Below, in pieces: positions 1 through 8,260 of a DNA stretch of 64,000 bases. Each line of letters starts with the position of its first letter. Position 1 is the first letter of the stretch. The notes beneath the pieces are model-generated. The model had not been told where the DNA came from and made no database searches. It worked only from the letters and a program-made list of their open reading frames with translations. The position numbers were made by a program, and so were the translations under genes. The stretch comes from Desulforegula conservatrix Mb1Pa (GTDB taxonomy: Bacteria > Desulfobacterota > Desulfobacteria > Desulfobacterales > Desulforegulaceae): assembly GCF_000426225.1 (NCBI RefSeq), contig NZ_AUEY01000002.1:124001-188000 (forward strand), written 5' to 3'.

Positions 1-475
1 GAAATTCGCTTTTTGCGGTGTTGGCGGCACTTGCCTCAAGCGCCAGCTTTTCGGCCTTGATTTTTTCCTCTTTGAGAAAAGAGTTTGCTGCTTCTATTTC
101 AGTAGAATCATGGATCATAATGAAAACATGACTTATGTGGCCATTTTCATCGCGTAAAGGTCCCATGGTGCAGCTTTGCTGCATTTCTTTAAAATTCCCC
201 TTATAAGTATTAACAGCCTTAAAAGGAAAGCATGTTTGTCTGCTTTTTTGGGAAAAAAATGAAAAATTTCCGAAAGTCACGACAGATTTGAAATTTCTGT
301 TAAACCAAGGATTATCCAGCTCGGGAAAAACTTCAAAAAAATGCTTACCAATCATTTCCTCTGAAGAAATACGACCATGAATTTCAACCCATCTATTAAT
401 ATTATTAATGATGAAAGATTTTTCTATGATGATTATTCCTAAATTAATCATGTCAAAAATCTGATCAAGAAGCAT
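1..475 (-). CDS. PAS-domain sensor histidine kinase, N-terminal part (cut by window start)
   Basis: Reading leftward from an ATG at 473-475, the frame stays open for 158 codons to the window edge. The product starts MLLDQIFDMINLGIIIIE and continues as a PAS-like fold (IIIIEKSFIINNINRWVEI, then FFEVFPELDNPWFNRNF). It ends with a charged helical linker rich in Glu, Lys and Ala, reaching NTAKSEF. That last motif is what normally precedes the LANMSHELRTP phosphoacceptor box of HisKA kinases, so the missing part is very probably a histidine kinase, perhaps hybrid. No transmembrane segment is seen, so a cytoplasmic sensor is likely. The start lies 2 bases past the stop of the upstream EEP-family gene, so the two are probably co-transcribed. 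The kinase assignment is inference from the linker. Confidence 0.75.
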   Translation of the reverse strand, partial: MLLDQIFDMINLGIIIIEKSFIINNINRWVEIHGRISSEEMIGKHFFEVFPELDNPWFNRNFKSVVTFGNFSFFSQKSRQTCFPFKAVNTYKGNFKEMQQSCTMGPLRDENGHISHVFIMIHDSTEIEAANSFLKEEKIKAEKLALEASAANTAKSEF

Positions 476-477
476 GT

Positions 478-1395
478 CTATTTCCTTAAAAGTTTTATAT
501 CGCATACAACTGCAAGGTGATCTGAAAATTGTTCATCTAAGGCTTTGTAAGTGGAAAATTCGAGTTGATTTGAAATCAGAACCCAGTCTATCCTTTTGTT
601 TGTAAATGGAAACGATGAAAGATTTTTGTCATCTGGTTTGTATGACCGTAAGTTTAAAACAGAACATATTTTTTTTACAGAAGAATCACTGCTACTCCAT
701 GTGCTGTTGAAGTCTCCCATTGCAATGACCGGGCGTTTTGCCCTTTTTTCCATGAAAGTCCTTATTTCTTCAATCTGTGAGTTCCGTTTTGATTCAGAAA
801 TAAAATCCAGATGGAGAATAATAACATCTACGATAATTTCTGTTCCCGGCCATTTGAATGATCCGACAGAAAAACCTTTTGGCGGAGCAAACAGGCTTGG
901 TGTAAAAGTCACGTACGCGGCATCTTGAATATTCCATCGTGATGCCATGGCTGTGCCATATGAAAGATAGGGAGCAGTAATATGATATCCGTGAAAAAAT
1001 GAATACATACCGGATTGTTCAGCTATCTGCTTTATGTGGTCTTTATGCCCGCTCCAGAACGAAGGGCCGTCTGCTTCCTGAAATCCTGCAATATCCGGCT
1101 GGACTTGCTTAAGAGCATGAGAAATAGTATTAATATTTTTATCAATCTGATTCTTGGAAACAAACAACTGATTAAAATTCACTCCCCTGCCGTGTGCTAA
1201 ATTTAGAGTCATAATCTTGATTGACTCTATTGAATCAGTATATCCCCCGGCATCAATATTTTCAGGTATTTTTATGATTTCTGGACTTGCATTAGGAGAT
1301 CCTGCAATCATATATGGCATAATGCCTGCGATGATAACCAGAATAAATAGTAAAGAGCCAAGTTTGTATAAAAGAGGTTTTTTCCATGACCGCAT
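478..1395 (-). CDS. membrane-anchored endonuclease/exonuclease/phosphatase-family protein
   Basis: The 305-residue product has one N-terminal membrane helix (about residues 10-31, LGSLLFILVIIAGIMPYMIA) followed by an EEP (DNase I-like) catalytic fold. Visible family motifs are IMTLNLAHGRG (the Asn strand), DIAGFQEAD (metal-binding Glu), VIAMGDFNS (GDFN), RIDWVLIS and FSDHLAVV (catalytic SDH near the C-terminus). All key residues of the Mg-dependent phosphodiesterase family are present, so the enzyme should be active on the periplasmic side. The substrate (nucleic acid, phospholipid head group or inositol phosphate) cannot be read from sequence. It lies directly upstream of, and probably in one transcript with, the PAS kinase at 1-475. 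Confidence 0.85.
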   Translation of the reverse strand: MRSWKKPLLYKLGSLLFILVIIAGIMPYMIAGSPNASPEIIKIPENIDAGGYTDSIESIKIMTLNLAHGRGVNFNQLFVSKNQIDKNINTISHALKQVQPDIAGFQEADGPSFWSGHKDHIKQIAEQSGMYSFFHGYHITAPYLSYGTAMASRWNIQDAAYVTFTPSLFAPPKGFSVGSFKWPGTEIIVDVIILHLDFISESKRNSQIEEIRTFMEKRAKRPVIAMGDFNSTWSSSDSSVKKICSVLNLRSYKPDDKNLSSFPFTNKRIDWVLISNQLEFSTYKALDEQFSDHLAVVCDIKLLRK

Positions 1396-1523
1396 CTGTA
1401 TAAAAGCCTTTGTTGATTCTCATGAATATTAAAAATTCTTATATATAAATATGTTTACTAATACAGCTATAAATGTCAAATCCATATATTGAAGATTTCA
1501 AACCAGCTGAATGGAGAATGGCG

Positions 1524-2267
1524 ATGAATCCAGTATTTGAAAAGCAGTATGAAGTTGGTTTTAATGAAGCAGACTATGATGGAATGCTCAGGCCGGTAAG
1601 CATCCTTGACTGGTTTCAAAACACGGCAAGCAGCCAGTCTTATGCCTTGGGTATACCTGTTACGGATCTTATTGCGCGCGGACTTACATGGGTCGTTTCT
1701 CGATACAGAATCTCCATATTTAAAAGATCAAGATGGAGAGACCCTGTAAAAGTCAGAACATGGAGACGTCCACAGTTGCAAGATCTATCTGCGCCAAGAG
1801 AGTTTGAAATAATAGCAGCAGACGGCAGTGTGCTTGTCCAGGCAACGGGCTATTTCAATCTCATCGAAATTAAGACAAAAAAAATTATTTCTCCTATTGA
1901 ATCAATACCTAATTACCCCGTCCTTGATAAGATTCTTTATGACTATGAAGCCCAGTTAATTGGGAACGTTGCGGAGCCTGATATTGTAAAAATATTTGAT
2001 GTCAGGCGAAGTGATCTTGATATGAACAAGCATGTCAATAATGTAAATTATGTTTCCTGGGCAATTGAATCAGTGTCTGATTATGTATGGGAAAATTTCT
2101 GGGTGTCTGAGATAGAGGTTTATTTTAAAAAATCCGCTGTTTACCCGGACTCTGTAAATGTGAAAACAAAAAAAGTCAGTAATGACTCTAAACCTGAGTT
2201 CCTTCACTGCATCAAAAGGGAAGGAGTTGATCTTGCATTTGTGAAAACAGTCTGGACAAAAAGATAG
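1524..2267 (+). CDS. acyl-ACP thioesterase (double hotdog)
   Basis: The product hydrolyses acyl-ACP to free fatty acid (FatA-like acyl-ACP thioesterase family). It has two hotdog halves: YEVGFNEADYDGMLRPVS starts the first, and the second carries the signature DLDMNKHVNNVNYVSWAIE. The D-x-N-x-H arrangement plus the downstream Glu match the catalytic residues of bacterial FatA-like enzymes. I chose the ATG at 1524 because GGAG at 1513-1516 sits at normal spacing before it, giving 247 residues. An in-frame ATG at 1473 would add 17 residues but has no visible ribosome-binding site. It stands alone, divergent from the EEP gene. Confidence 0.85.
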   Translation: MNPVFEKQYEVGFNEADYDGMLRPVSILDWFQNTASSQSYALGIPVTDLIARGLTWVVSRYRISIFKRSRWRDPVKVRTWRRPQLQDLSAPREFEIIAADGSVLVQATGYFNLIEIKTKKIISPIESIPNYPVLDKILYDYEAQLIGNVAEPDIVKIFDVRRSDLDMNKHVNNVNYVSWAIESVSDYVWENFWVSEIEVYFKKSAVYPDSVNVKTKKVSNDSKPEFLHCIKREGVDLAFVKTVWTKR

Positions 2268-2289
2268 TTTTCGTTGCTCCGTTAAACGT

Positions 2290-2416
2290 GATGGCGTCGC
2301 AAAAACTCAAAAAAGGGCAACGGCGTCATGCCGGACTTGATCCGGCATTTTTGTATTTTCAGATACTTCTGACTTCCGGCCTGCGCCGGAAATTGGACTT
2401 TTTTGAGACCTTGTCA
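2290..2416 (-). repeat. interspersed inverted-end repeat, copy 1
   Basis: This is one copy of the window's main repeat family, about 130 bp long. I call a copy plus when it begins TTGACAAGGTCGCAAAAAGTC and ends GACTTTTTGCGAGTCCATCA. This copy is reversed: it opens GATGGCGTCGCAAAAACTC and closes GAGACCTTGTCA. Inside are two short hairpins of the family: ATGCCGGACTTGATCCGGCAT and TTCCGGCCTGCGCCGGAA. It fills the gap between the thioesterase and the zinc-ribbon gene. Confidence 0.9.
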
Positions 2417-2451
2417 AACGTAAGTAAAAAATAACTTGTTTCTGGTGTTCC

Positions 2452-2811
2452 ATGAATATTTCAAAATGCCCTAAATGTGGAAATCCCACAGATTTATCTG
2501 TGGACTCCTGCCGTTCATGCGGAATAATTTTTTCAAGATACTACGCCAGCAGAATAACCGGTGTAAAAATAAGCAGTGAAATAAAGGGCAATCAAGGAAG
2601 AACAAGGCTTGTCGTTGATATTCTTTTGGGAATATTTGGCCTCTCCATGATATTCAGCGGTTTTGTGGTTATTTTTGTTTCTTGCTTTGGACATGATAAT
2701 TCAGCTGTTCCTGGAGGTACTCCATGTCTGGTTCTCGGGGCCATGTCTTTCATTACAGGAATTATTTCTGCATTATTATCGGCATACGGCATTGCAAGAT
2801 CAATAAGATAA
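2452..2811 (+). CDS. small zinc-ribbon membrane protein
   Basis: The 119-residue product begins with a zinc ribbon, CPKCGNPTDLSVDSCRSCG (two CxxC pairs, residues about 6-24). A short basic linker follows, then two hydrophobic helices (about 58-78 and 90-115, the latter LVLGAMSFITGIISALLSAYG). This layout is common among uncharacterised bacterial zinc-ribbon membrane proteins. No enzymatic motif is seen and the function is unknown. It is a stand-alone gene preceded by a repeat copy. Confidence 0.6.
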   Translation: MNISKCPKCGNPTDLSVDSCRSCGIIFSRYYASRITGVKISSEIKGNQGRTRLVVDILLGIFGLSMIFSGFVVIFVSCFGHDNSAVPGGTPCLVLGAMSFITGIISALLSAYGIARSIR

Positions 2812-3258
2812 TTAGGAAATTAGCGGCAAAGCAGCAGCAAGAAAAAATCCAAATGATCAGATGTTTGTAGTTATTCACGAAAAGGTATGTTTTACAAGAG
2901 CGTTTTTTTGATGTAATAACAGCGCATAGCCTTATATTTAGTCTCGCCGTATAAGTTTATTCCGTTTAGACGTTAAGATGATATCCGAACGCCATGATTG
3001 ACGTTGAAGCTATACGCATATCCGCGCAAGTTTGGCCATTTGAAAGCGGAGTGATCGATGGAGCCCCAAAGACCGTCTCTTTGGCGTGCCGGTTATCAAA
3101 TAACAAGTATTTGGTGCAGATCTGATTATTTTTGCCATTATTATTGTCAGGCTTAGCGTTAAAAGCCTTTCTTTGTATCGGTAATGGTTATTTTATAGGT
3201 CGCACTCTCTGGTTGGACATCATCTTCAGGAATTATAAGACAAAAAATGGAGAGAGAA
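2812..3258. other. intergenic region without recognised gene
   Basis: About 450 bases hold no convincing reading frame. The only structure seen is a 7-bp hairpin, CCAAAGA-CCGTC-TCTTTGG, at 3066-3084 without a T run, so it is not a standard terminator. No riboswitch consensus or tRNA was recognised. The end of the region carries the ribosome-binding site GGAGAGAG at 3249-3256 for the lipoprotein gene. Confidence 0.5.
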
Positions 3259-3837
3259 ATGCTTAAAAGAGTTCTGCTTCTGAAAATGTTTGCTGTTTCT
3301 GTTCTGTTCTTTTATGGTTGCGCGTCTATAATAACTATTGCCGGACCAGTTGAGACTAAAAAGGAAGATGGTTCCTTGTTTGTCGGGAGACAGGAAGGGT
3401 TTACTTATAATGTTGAAAAGCACGAAGGACGCTTTGTTGTCTATAAGCTGCCACTGTGTAAGGAAATGAAAGAAGTTGTAATGTTGACCAGGAAAAAGCC
3501 TCGCGGCGTATTTTTTGGGATACTTGAAATACCACTTTTCGGACTCGGTGTTGCAGATATGGTTACTGCAGGGCTGATTTCAAAAAACAGTGAAGTAAGA
3601 ACCATTTATGAAAGCAAGGAAACAGGAAAAAATGTCCCGTGCGGAACCAAGATTCCAGCTCCAGGGGAAAAACTTGTTGTTGATATTCCTGAACTGAAGA
3701 TTTCAAAGACTGTGGTTACTGATGATAATGGAATAATAAATCTGGAGGAGTATTTAAAAGGAGGCAACGAAGATCTTATGGTCAAGCTTTGCCTCCAGGC
3801 AGACAAATCGTGTTATTGGGATTTTGTTCACGAATAG
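3259..3837 (+). CDS. predicted outer-membrane or periplasmic lipoprotein of unknown function
   Basis: The product has a type II signal peptide ending in the lipobox FYGC (Cys about residue 21 from the chosen start). The mature domain of about 170 residues matches no family I know. It contains Cys residues in LCKEMKE, NVPCGTK and LCLQADKSCYW, possibly disulfides, and a hydrophobic stretch GVFFGILEIPLFGLGVADMV that could be a re-entrant or membrane-associated helix. The start at ATG 3259 is preferred over ATG 3247 because the strong Shine-Dalgarno run GGAGAGAG lies between them. The gene ends 9 bases before the DUF6485-like gene, so they may be co-transcribed. Confidence 0.7.
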   Translation: MLKRVLLLKMFAVSVLFFYGCASIITIAGPVETKKEDGSLFVGRQEGFTYNVEKHEGRFVVYKLPLCKEMKEVVMLTRKKPRGVFFGILEIPLFGLGVADMVTAGLISKNSEVRTIYESKETGKNVPCGTKIPAPGEKLVVDIPELKISKTVVTDDNGIINLEEYLKGGNEDLMVKLCLQADKSCYWDFVHE

Positions 3838-3846
3838 GTGTTTTAG

Positions 3847-4065
3847 ATGGAGAGCATGCTTATGGATTGCATGAAGCAAAAAAACCTCGCAAACTGTACA
3901 TGTTCATATGAGTCCTGCAGTAAAAAAGGAATATGTTGCGAATGTGTTTCATATCATCTTAATAAGAGGCAGGTGCCGGGCTGTTTTTTTTCAGAGTCGG
4001 CAGAAAAAACATATGACAGATCGTTTGAGCATTTTGCAAGGCTCGTGACGGAAAAGAAAATTTAG
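3847..4065 (+). CDS. DUF6485-like cysteine-rich small protein
   Basis: This 72-residue protein carries the dense cysteine pattern CTCSYESCSKKGICCEC followed by the conserved YHLNKRQVPGCFFSESAEKT and YDRSFEHF. These match the small Cys-rich family DUF6485 found in anaerobes, which presumably binds metal or an Fe-S cluster. The function is unknown. It lies 11 bases upstream of typA and 9 bases after the lipoprotein gene, so all three may form one transcript. Confidence 0.75.
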   Translation: MESMLMDCMKQKNLANCTCSYESCSKKGICCECVSYHLNKRQVPGCFFSESAEKTYDRSFEHFARLVTEKKI

Positions 4066-4076
4066 AAATAGTAGGT

Positions 4077-5897
4077 ATGATGAGATCAGAAAATTCGATA
4101 AGAAATATTGCAATTATCGCCCATGTTGACCATGGAAAGACAACACTTGTGGATTCCATGTTTCAGCAGAGTGGAATATTCAGGGCCGGACAGCAGGTAA
4201 ATGAAAGAATAATGGACAGCATGGATCTCGAAAGGGAAAAAGGCATTACCATTGCTGCAAAAAATTGTTCAGTTATCTGGAACGACCTGAAGATAAATAT
4301 AATCGACACTCCAGGCCATGCCGACTTTGGCGGAGAAGTTGAAAGAGCGCTTTCCATGGCTGATGGTGCAGTTCTTCTTGTCGATGCATCCGAAGGGCCT
4401 CTGCCACAGACAAGGTTCGTTCTCAAGAAAACCCTTGAGGCCGGTCTGAAGGTGATTGTTGTCATTAACAAGATAGATCGTAAAGATGCACGGCCAGACG
4501 AAGTTCTGGATGAAATATATGATCTATTTATAGATCTGGGCGCAAGCGACGAGCAGATTGATTTTCCGTTTATGTATGCAATTGGAAGAGACGGCGTTGC
4601 TATGAAGGAAATTGATGATGAACGTATATCACTCGACCCCCTTTTTGAGCTCATAGCAAGAATAATCCCTCCTCCTTTTACTGACCTGGATGCTCCTTTC
4701 AGAATGCTGGTTTCGGATCTCGGATATTCCGATTACATGGGAAGACTCGCCATCGGCAAGATTCACAGTGGTCGCGTACGTCCAAATGATAGCCTCATCT
4801 GTTTCACAGAATCAGGCAGCACCGTACCTGCAAAGATTTCATCCATACAGGCATATGGAGGACTTAGTCTTGTTCCTGCCGATGTAGCTGTGTCCGGAGA
4901 CATCATTGTTCTTTCAGGAATTGAAAATATAAAAATAGGAGACACGATTGCGGCAAAAGATGCAACTGCCGCTCTTCCAAGAATAACAATAGACGAGCCT
5001 ACTGTTTCAATGAAGTTCACGACCAATGATTCTCCTCTGGTCGGACAGGAAGGGAAGTGGGTTCAGTCAAGCAGGCTAATTGAAAGACTTCGTAAGGAAA
5101 CACTCAGAAATGTTGCCATTGCCGTTGATGAAACAGATGAAAAAGACACCTTCATCGTTAAGGGCAGGGGCGAATTCCAGATGGCCATTCTCATCGAAAC
5201 CATGAGACGCGAAGGTTTCGAGCTTTGCGTTGGCAGGCCCGAAGTTATTATCAAGCATGACGGAGATGTCAAGACCGAGCCAATTGAGCATCTTTACGTT
5301 GACTGTGCCGAAGAATTCATGGGCGTTGTTACAGAAAAACTGTCCATAAAAAAAGGCAGAATGATGAATATGGTCAACAACGGCAAGGGACGTGTCAGAA
5401 TGGAGTTTTCCGTGCCATCCAGAGCAATAATCGGATACAGGGACGAGTTCCTTACAGACACAAAGGGAACCGGGATAATGAACTCCATTCTATCCGGATA
5501 TGAGCCATATAGAGGCGATTTCCCGACAAGATTCACAGGCTCCATTGTTTGTGACAGACTGGGAAAGGCCGTCGCTTATGGTCTTTTTCACCTCGAACCA
5601 AGGGGGCAGCTGTTTGTTCAGCCTGGCGACAGTGTATATGAAGGCATGATCATAGGCGAACATAACAGGCCGCAGGATCTTGATGTTAACGCCTGCAAGG
5701 AGAAAAAGCTTTCCAATGTCAGGGCGTCTGGCAAGGATGACAATATTCTTCTTTCTCCTGTAAAACCAATGACACTTGAAAAGGCGATAAACTTCATTCG
5801 AGATGATGAAATGGTTGAGGTTACTCCAAAGTCAATAAGGCTCAGGAAAACCGCTCTCGGATTCCATGCGAGGAAGAACTTCAAACCTTCGGCATGA
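4077..5897 (+). CDS. typA: ribosome-associated translational GTPase TypA/BipA
   Basis: The 606-residue product is a full-length BipA, an EF-G-like GTPase that binds the ribosome and is needed under stress and low temperature. The GTPase motifs are G1 AHVDHGKTT, G2 around ERERGIT-like EREKGITI, G3 DTPGHADFGGEVER and G4 NKIDR. The EF-G-like domains and the BipA-specific C-terminal domain follow (GTGIMNS, RGQLFVQPGDSVYEG, ALGFHARKN). The two tandem ATGs at 4077 and 4080 follow AGTAGGT. A strong hairpin terminator lies 26 bases after the stop. Confidence 0.97.
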   Translation: MMRSENSIRNIAIIAHVDHGKTTLVDSMFQQSGIFRAGQQVNERIMDSMDLEREKGITIAAKNCSVIWNDLKINIIDTPGHADFGGEVERALSMADGAVLLVDASEGPLPQTRFVLKKTLEAGLKVIVVINKIDRKDARPDEVLDEIYDLFIDLGASDEQIDFPFMYAIGRDGVAMKEIDDERISLDPLFELIARIIPPPFTDLDAPFRMLVSDLGYSDYMGRLAIGKIHSGRVRPNDSLICFTESGSTVPAKISSIQAYGGLSLVPADVAVSGDIIVLSGIENIKIGDTIAAKDATAALPRITIDEPTVSMKFTTNDSPLVGQEGKWVQSSRLIERLRKETLRNVAIAVDETDEKDTFIVKGRGEFQMAILIETMRREGFELCVGRPEVIIKHDGDVKTEPIEHLYVDCAEEFMGVVTEKLSIKKGRMMNMVNNGKGRVRMEFSVPSRAIIGYRDEFLTDTKGTGIMNSILSGYEPYRGDFPTRFTGSIVCDRLGKAVAYGLFHLEPRGQLFVQPGDSVYEGMIIGEHNRPQDLDVNACKEKKLSNVRASGKDDNILLSPVKPMTLEKAINFIRDDEMVEVTPKSIRLRKTALGFHARKNFKPSA

Positions 5898-5922
5898 TAA
5901 GTGTTCGGGCTTAAAAATAATA

Positions 5923-5965
5923 AAAAAACCGCATGAAACGTTGAATCTGTTTCATGCGGTTTTTT
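5923..5965. terminator. bidirectional rho-independent terminator after typA
   Basis: A perfect stem pairs AAAAAACCGCATGAAAC with GTTTCATGCGGTTTTTT around a loop of about 9 bases. A runs on one side and T runs on the other let it work on both strands. It ends typA from the left and the PhnA-like gene from the right. Confidence 0.9.
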
Positions 5966-5993
5966 GTTAAGAGGCTTCAGACTTCTCAGATCA

Positions 5994-6203
5994 TTACATT
6001 TTTTTCAGGAAACAGGTCTTGAGGACTATGGTGCTTTTTCCTTCACGGCATTCAACTTCATCATCCTTAGATGTCAGTCGTATGTTCTTGTATGAAGTTC
6101 CGCGCTTTAAAGTAATGGATGATCCCTTTACCTTCAAATCCTTTATTACCTGGACAGAATCTCCGTCATTCAGCTCATTGCCGTTGCTGTCTTTTACCGC
6201 CAT
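5994..6203 (-). CDS. PhnA C-terminal-domain protein
   Basis: The 69-residue product matches the C-terminal domain of the PhnA/YjdM family: AVKDSNGNELNDGDSVQVI, DLKVKGSS and NIRLTSKDDEVECREG. Full PhnA proteins carry an N-terminal zinc ribbon, which is absent here, so this is the short single-domain form. Despite the historical name, a role in phosphonate use is not established. The fold is an SH3-like barrel. It is convergent with typA across a shared terminator. Confidence 0.8.
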   Translation of the reverse strand: MAVKDSNGNELNDGDSVQVIKDLKVKGSSITLKRGTSYKNIRLTSKDDEVECREGKSTIVLKTCFLKKM

Positions 6204-6270
6204 GGCACCACCTTTCCTTTCTCTGTTTTAGCTGCATGCGCCTATTAATATAAAGAATAGTGCATATTTT

Positions 6271-6299
6271 AAAGAAGGCGGTTAAATTGCCTCCTTTTT
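6271..6299. terminator. probable terminator downstream of the dapA-family gene
   Basis: AAAGAAGGC pairs with GCCTCCTTT with one mismatch around the loop GGTTAAATT, and T runs flank both sides. It lies just past the stop of the minus-strand dapA-family gene and before the PhnA-like gene's start. Confidence 0.5.
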
Positions 6300-6310
6300 G
6301 ATTTGTGAAA

Positions 6311-7360
6311 TCAATATTCCTGATAAATGAGCGCTTTTATTATAGAGTCATCATTGAGTCTTGCTGAAATATCAGTATTAAAGAATTCAGCAACTGGTTT
6401 CAGGACAGCAGGATTCTCGGTCTGAACCTTTTTGGCGATGTTGATCAGTTTGTCTATTCCCTGTTTTGTCATTTTTCCTAGAGGCTGCCTGCATGGGCCT
6501 GATGGCATGCCAAGGATATTCATCAGTGTCTTCAGCCCAAGCGGATTTCTTGCCCTGCATGTGACTTCTCCGAATGGTGTATTTTCTTTGGTCACTACAG
6601 TAACAATGTCAAAAAGAGGCATTACGGAATTCATTATCTTTTCAGCCTCATTTTTTGCAGTATCCGTTCCTTCTGCAAGAAGTTCCGTCATTCTTGTTAT
6701 CGGCCCGGGGACAATATTTGATGCGACTGAAATTATGCCAGAGGCTTTTATCTGCGGATCTGTCATCATTTCGAAGGTAAGTCCGTCATCTCCTGAGAAA
6801 ATCAGGAAATCATCTCCGCAGCATTTTCTTGTTTTTCTCATATTATCGAGATTGCCGGTGGCTTCCTTAACAACCTTGACATTGGGGCAGTTTCTGTAAG
6901 CGATTGCGAGGTCTTCAGGAAACATCTGGGCGCCGGTTCTGCCCGGGATGACATAGGGTATGATGGTCAGGGACGGAAATGCCTTTGCAACAGGTTCTAT
7001 ATATTCCCTGCGGATTTCAAGACTGCTCGGGCCATTATAATACGGATCCACAAGAAGGATTGAATCAACTCCGGCGTGCATTGCATGCATGGCTGCCTCA
7101 ATGGATTCCTTTGTATTGTTGCTTCCCGCTCCTGCTATGCATGCACATTTGTTTTTTGTTTTTTTGGCTGTTATTTCAACGGTCTTATTATGTTCATCCC
7201 AGGTAAGGGTACAGCTCTCGCCCGTTGTTCCGACAGCGAGAATTCCTGTAATTCCGCTTTTGATCTGAAAGTCGATGAGTCTTTCAAGTCCTTCATAGTC
7301 CACGGCTTCACCGTTTGAGGTGAAAGGCGTCGCCAGTGCCGTATAGCATCCTGCACGCAT
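6311..7360 (-). CDS. dapA: dihydrodipicolinate synthase-family aldolase (DapA-like)
   Basis: This class I aldolase forms a Schiff base with pyruvate. DapA condenses it with aspartate semialdehyde in lysine and diaminopimelate synthesis. Motifs: GTTGESCTLTWDEH (the TTGE(S) loop), AGAGSNNTKESI, PYYNGPS, the catalytic Tyr in IIPYVIPGRTG and the Schiff-base Lys in VKVVKEATGN. At 349 residues it is about 50 longer than usual, with the extra mass at the C-terminus (from about residue 300), where family members often differ. A good ribosome-binding site, GGAGG, precedes the ATG. The lysine-pathway role is probable. A related aldolase such as N-acetylneuraminate or KDG lyase is less likely but not excluded. 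Confidence 0.85.
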   Translation of the reverse strand: MRAGCYTALATPFTSNGEAVDYEGLERLIDFQIKSGITGILAVGTTGESCTLTWDEHNKTVEITAKKTKNKCACIAGAGSNNTKESIEAAMHAMHAGVDSILLVDPYYNGPSSLEIRREYIEPVAKAFPSLTIIPYVIPGRTGAQMFPEDLAIAYRNCPNVKVVKEATGNLDNMRKTRKCCGDDFLIFSGDDGLTFEMMTDPQIKASGIISVASNIVPGPITRMTELLAEGTDTAKNEAEKIMNSVMPLFDIVTVVTKENTPFGEVTCRARNPLGLKTLMNILGMPSGPCRQPLGKMTKQGIDKLINIAKKVQTENPAVLKPVAEFFNTDISARLNDDSIIKALIYQEY

Positions 7361-7625
7361 AGATTTCCTCCAAGTTTAGAATCTGACTCATAGAGTCATT
7401 TTTCTGATAGTCATAAGACCTTAATAATCCAGCCCTAAACATCAAGCTGTATTATAATTTACAAACAAAATCAAACCCAGGATTCAAAAAACACTTTAAC
7501 CTGCATCAAAAGCGCAATAATTAAACTGTTTCATGTTTTTCTGGCGCTGGTACCTAATATGTGTTAAGCACATCATTTCGTTTATAAAGTAGTGTTAATA
7601 TTTAATATATGAAAGGAAAAAGAAT

Positions 7626-8258
7626 ATGGCCCTTGCAAACAATGCAGAAGAATTTATAGCAAGGCAAAGGGTTGCTTTGGCCTCAAATCCGGAATGCGGA
7701 TCAACCCATTACAATCTGGGCGTCGCTCTGATGGGCTTGAAAAGATACGAAGAGGCAGAAACAGAATTCAATGAGGCAATAGCTTGTAGCCCGAATCTTG
7801 CGGAAGCTTATGTGCAGCTTGGATCAATATTTCTCCAGAGGGGAGATGTGGAAAGCTGTCTTTACTGGAATCAGAGATCAGTAAAAGCAAGAGCGGGTTT
7901 CGCTCCAGGATATGGAAATATCGGTTTTCTCCAGCTTCAGCAGGGAAATGTGGAGGAAGCTGTCAAAGCTCTTCAAAAAGCCATTGTCTTTAACTCCAAA
8001 TTCATCCAGGCATTTGTTACGCTCTCAACTGCCTATCTTATGCTTGGGCTTGTTGATGAAAGCATAGAGGCAAGCAGGCAGGCCCTGGAAATAGAACCGG
8101 ATTTTCCGATTGCTTTCAATAATCTTGCTGTTGCTTACCTTGAGAAAGGTGATGTCTCCGCTGCTGATGAAAATGCAAAAAAAGCCCTGTCTCTAGGTTA
8201 TGAGGTTGCCCCTCAGCTGCTAAAAGACATTGAAAACGCTCTTGCGGCAAAGGCATAG
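7626..8258 (+). CDS. tetratricopeptide-repeat protein upstream of the dsr operon
   Basis: The 210-residue product consists of about five TPR units, for example STHYNLGVALMGLKRYEEAE, AEAYVQLGSIFLQRGDVES, APGYGNIGFLQLQQGNVEEA and PIAFNNLAVAYLEKGDVSAA. No signal peptide is seen, so it is probably cytoplasmic. TPR arrays mediate protein-protein contacts. The stop is only 2 bases before the next gene, so it is coupled to the 376-residue protein that immediately precedes dsrA. A chaperone or assembly role for sulfite reductase is inference from position only. Confidence 0.85.
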   Translation: MALANNAEEFIARQRVALASNPECGSTHYNLGVALMGLKRYEEAETEFNEAIACSPNLAEAYVQLGSIFLQRGDVESCLYWNQRSVKARAGFAPGYGNIGFLQLQQGNVEEAVKALQKAIVFNSKFIQAFVTLSTAYLMLGLVDESIEASRQALEIEPDFPIAFNNLAVAYLEKGDVSAADENAKKALSLGYEVAPQLLKDIENALAAKA

Positions 8259-8260
8259 TC